NCBI GenBank assembly: GCA_902509905.1
Contig: CABWZI010000003.1
Span: 1 to 64,000 of the forward strand
DNA length: 64,000 bases
Reading direction: 5' to 3'
Source: an uncultured Gammaproteobacteria bacterium
GTDB taxonomy: Bacteria > Pseudomonadota > Gammaproteobacteria > PS1 > Pseudothioglobaceae
A program made the position numbers and the translations under genes. Of the stretch, positions 63,042 through 64,000 are shown piece by piece. The notes beneath the pieces are model-generated. The model saw only the letters and a program-made list of their open reading frames with translations. It ran no database searches and had not been told where the DNA came from. Positions within the stretch are counted from its first letter, which is position 1, and every line of letters begins with the position of its first letter.

Positions 63042-63222
63042 TGATTTTGGATGATAATTCTATGGTTTTATTTAATTTTTTTTGAATAATAAAAATCATC
63101 TTTCAATCGCATCACTGATAAGAAGAAATTAAAAAATATCATCTATTATTTAAGAAGATTTATAAGAATAAAATAAATCATTTGAGGTGGTAAAATTTGC
63201 GCTTTAACCTAGTATATATTTG

Positions 63223-64000
63223 ATGAAAGTAGTTGTTTTGGGTGCTGGAGTAATCGGCACCACATCCGCTTATTTTTTAGCAAAACAGGGGCATGAAGTC
63301 ACTGTTATTGAACGCCAGAATAGCGTTGCAATGGAGACTAGTCATGCCAATGCTGGCTGCCTATCTTACGGCTTCACTTCGCCTTGGGCTGGCCCTGGAC
63401 TTCCATTAAGTATCTTGAAATGGACTCTAACTGGTCGCTCTCCACTCATCATTAATCCAAACATGAGTATTGAGACTATCAAGTTTTTATATCGCATGTA
63501 TAAAAACTGCAACGCTCGAAGCTACGAAGTTAATAAAAGTCGTATGCTTAGAATGGCTAAATACTCACAAAAAGCATTAATCGAGATTGAATCCGATTTT
63601 GATTTTAATTATGAGCAAAGAAAGCAAGGGTCTCTTCAACTTTTTTGGGATACAAAAGAGATTGAGAAATCAAACAGAGATATTGCAATTTTAGAAAAGT
63701 TCAATATCAAATCTGAACTCCTGAGTACTGAAGACTGTGTCAAAACTGAACCTGGTCTCAAGTATGTAAAAAATAAGCTTGCAGGTGGTATACATTTCAA
63801 GGACGACTTCACCGGAAATTGTTACATGTTCTCTAATGAAATCTATAAAAAATGCGTTGAAATAGGTGTTAATTTTGAGTTCAATACGGATATTAAATCG
63901 ATACAAATTAACAACAATAAGGTTTCTTCAGTTTCAACAAACCGAGGCGAATTTAATGCAGATGCCTACTCAGTTTCACTCGGAAGCTACTCTTCAAGAA
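63223..64000 (+). CDS. dadA: D-amino acid dehydrogenase (DadA-like), 3' end outside window
   Basis: This FAD enzyme oxidatively deaminates D-amino acids, passing electrons to quinones. The 259 codons in view start MKVVVLGAGVIGTTSAYFLA, with the dinucleotide-binding GxGxxG motif. They continue with the DadA-type ERQNSVAMETSHANAG and SYGFTSPWAGPG segments. The ATG at 63223 is the only plausible start. Divergent from glyA. The C-terminal half is beyond the window edge. Confidence 0.92.
   Translation, partial: MKVVVLGAGVIGTTSAYFLAKQGHEVTVIERQNSVAMETSHANAGCLSYGFTSPWAGPGLPLSILKWTLTGRSPLIINPNMSIETIKFLYRMYKNCNARSYEVNKSRMLRMAKYSQKALIEIESDFDFNYEQRKQGSLQLFWDTKEIEKSNRDIAILEKFNIKSELLSTEDCVKTEPGLKYVKNKLAGGIHFKDDFTGNCYMFSNEIYKKCVEIGVNFEFNTDIKSIQINNNKVSSVSTNRGEFNADAYSVSLGSYSSR

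Noticed and set aside
62955-63222. Possible glycine riboswitch or repeat array upstream of glyA
   Set aside because: Repeated ATCATCT and AAGAAGA words are present, but they are AT-rich with irregular spacing, and I see none of the conserved riboswitch core motifs.
1-64000. CRISPR arrays, insertion sequences, integrases, toxin-antitoxin pairs
   Set aside because: No regularly spaced direct repeats, transposase-like proteins, att-type repeats at the tRNA-Arg gene, or recognisable toxin-antitoxin genes were found.

Overview
The window is AT-rich, gene-dense bacterial chromosome. Gene content (LpxD/BamA/Skp, Tol-Pal, LipA/LipB, ApaG/ApaH, RsmA, class Ia NrdAB with a YfaE-like ferredoxin, bifunctional pheA) is gammaproteobacterial. 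Small intergenic gaps, many 1-4 bp start/stop overlaps, convergent genes that touch or overlap, low GC, and two high-affinity uptake systems (general amino acids; betaine-type osmolytes) point to a streamlined marine gammaproteobacterium. My best guess is the SUP05/Candidatus Thioglobus group; this is inferred from gene style, not from a marker gene. No prophage, IS element, CRISPR array, rRNA or integrase was seen. One tRNA is present: tRNA-Arg(CCG).

Layout. 1-3.6 kb: outer-membrane biogenesis (lpxD partial, skp, bamA, leftward). 3.8-10.2 kb: DUF971 gene, dapF, then a leftward block apaH-apaG-rsmA-pdxA, a DUF2177 membrane protein, and lipA-lipB-DUF493. 10.3-13.4 kb: rightward rhodanese, dimeric dUTPase, selD-mnmH (selenouridine tRNA). 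13.4-17.2 kb: ferredoxin-nrdB-nrdA with two NrdR boxes over the promoter; nrdR itself is at 61.2 kb. 17.3-19 kb: EamA exporter and an orphan winged-helix protein. 19.1-23.3 kb: aapJQMP amino-acid ABC transporter with an internal hairpin after aapJ. 23.7-25.6 kb: an unusual NAD synthetase carrying an N-terminal helix-turn-helix domain, preceded by a long palindrome over its promoter. 25.6-30 kb: iscX-tolB-pal-cpoB-pabB. 30-32.2 kb: spoT/rel. 32.3-34.7 kb: bamD, MFS transporter, ssb. 34.7-39.7 kb: lgt-thyA-rnc-era-recO-pdxJ-acpS. 39.8-41.3 kb: DUF1643 and a D-cysteine desulfhydrase/L-cysteate lyase family enzyme. 41.3-45 kb: betaine-type ABC transporter. 45-50.3 kb: hydrolase, mutT, cytochrome b561, tRNA-Arg, then a leftward set of envelope/redox genes of mostly unknown function. 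50.5-57.2 kb: ctpA, lepB, and the aromatic block pheA-hisC-tyrA-aroA. 57.2-59.9 kb: cobalamin riboswitch, btuB-like receptor, cobO. 59.9-63 kb: glyA-nrdR-radA. 63.2 kb to the end: dadA (partial).

The most unusual element is the HTH-NadE fusion (23756-25639) together with its upstream near-perfect inverted repeat (23703-23740) enclosing an extended -10 promoter. It looks like a self-regulating NAD synthetase, comparable in logic to NadR but built from different parts. Other items worth following are a secreted protein ending in a TolA-like C-terminal domain, Pal with a duplicated acidic linker module, iscX sitting in the tol-pal operon, and a small cluster of a DUF4396 protein, a cytochrome c lipoprotein and a secreted beta-rich protein.
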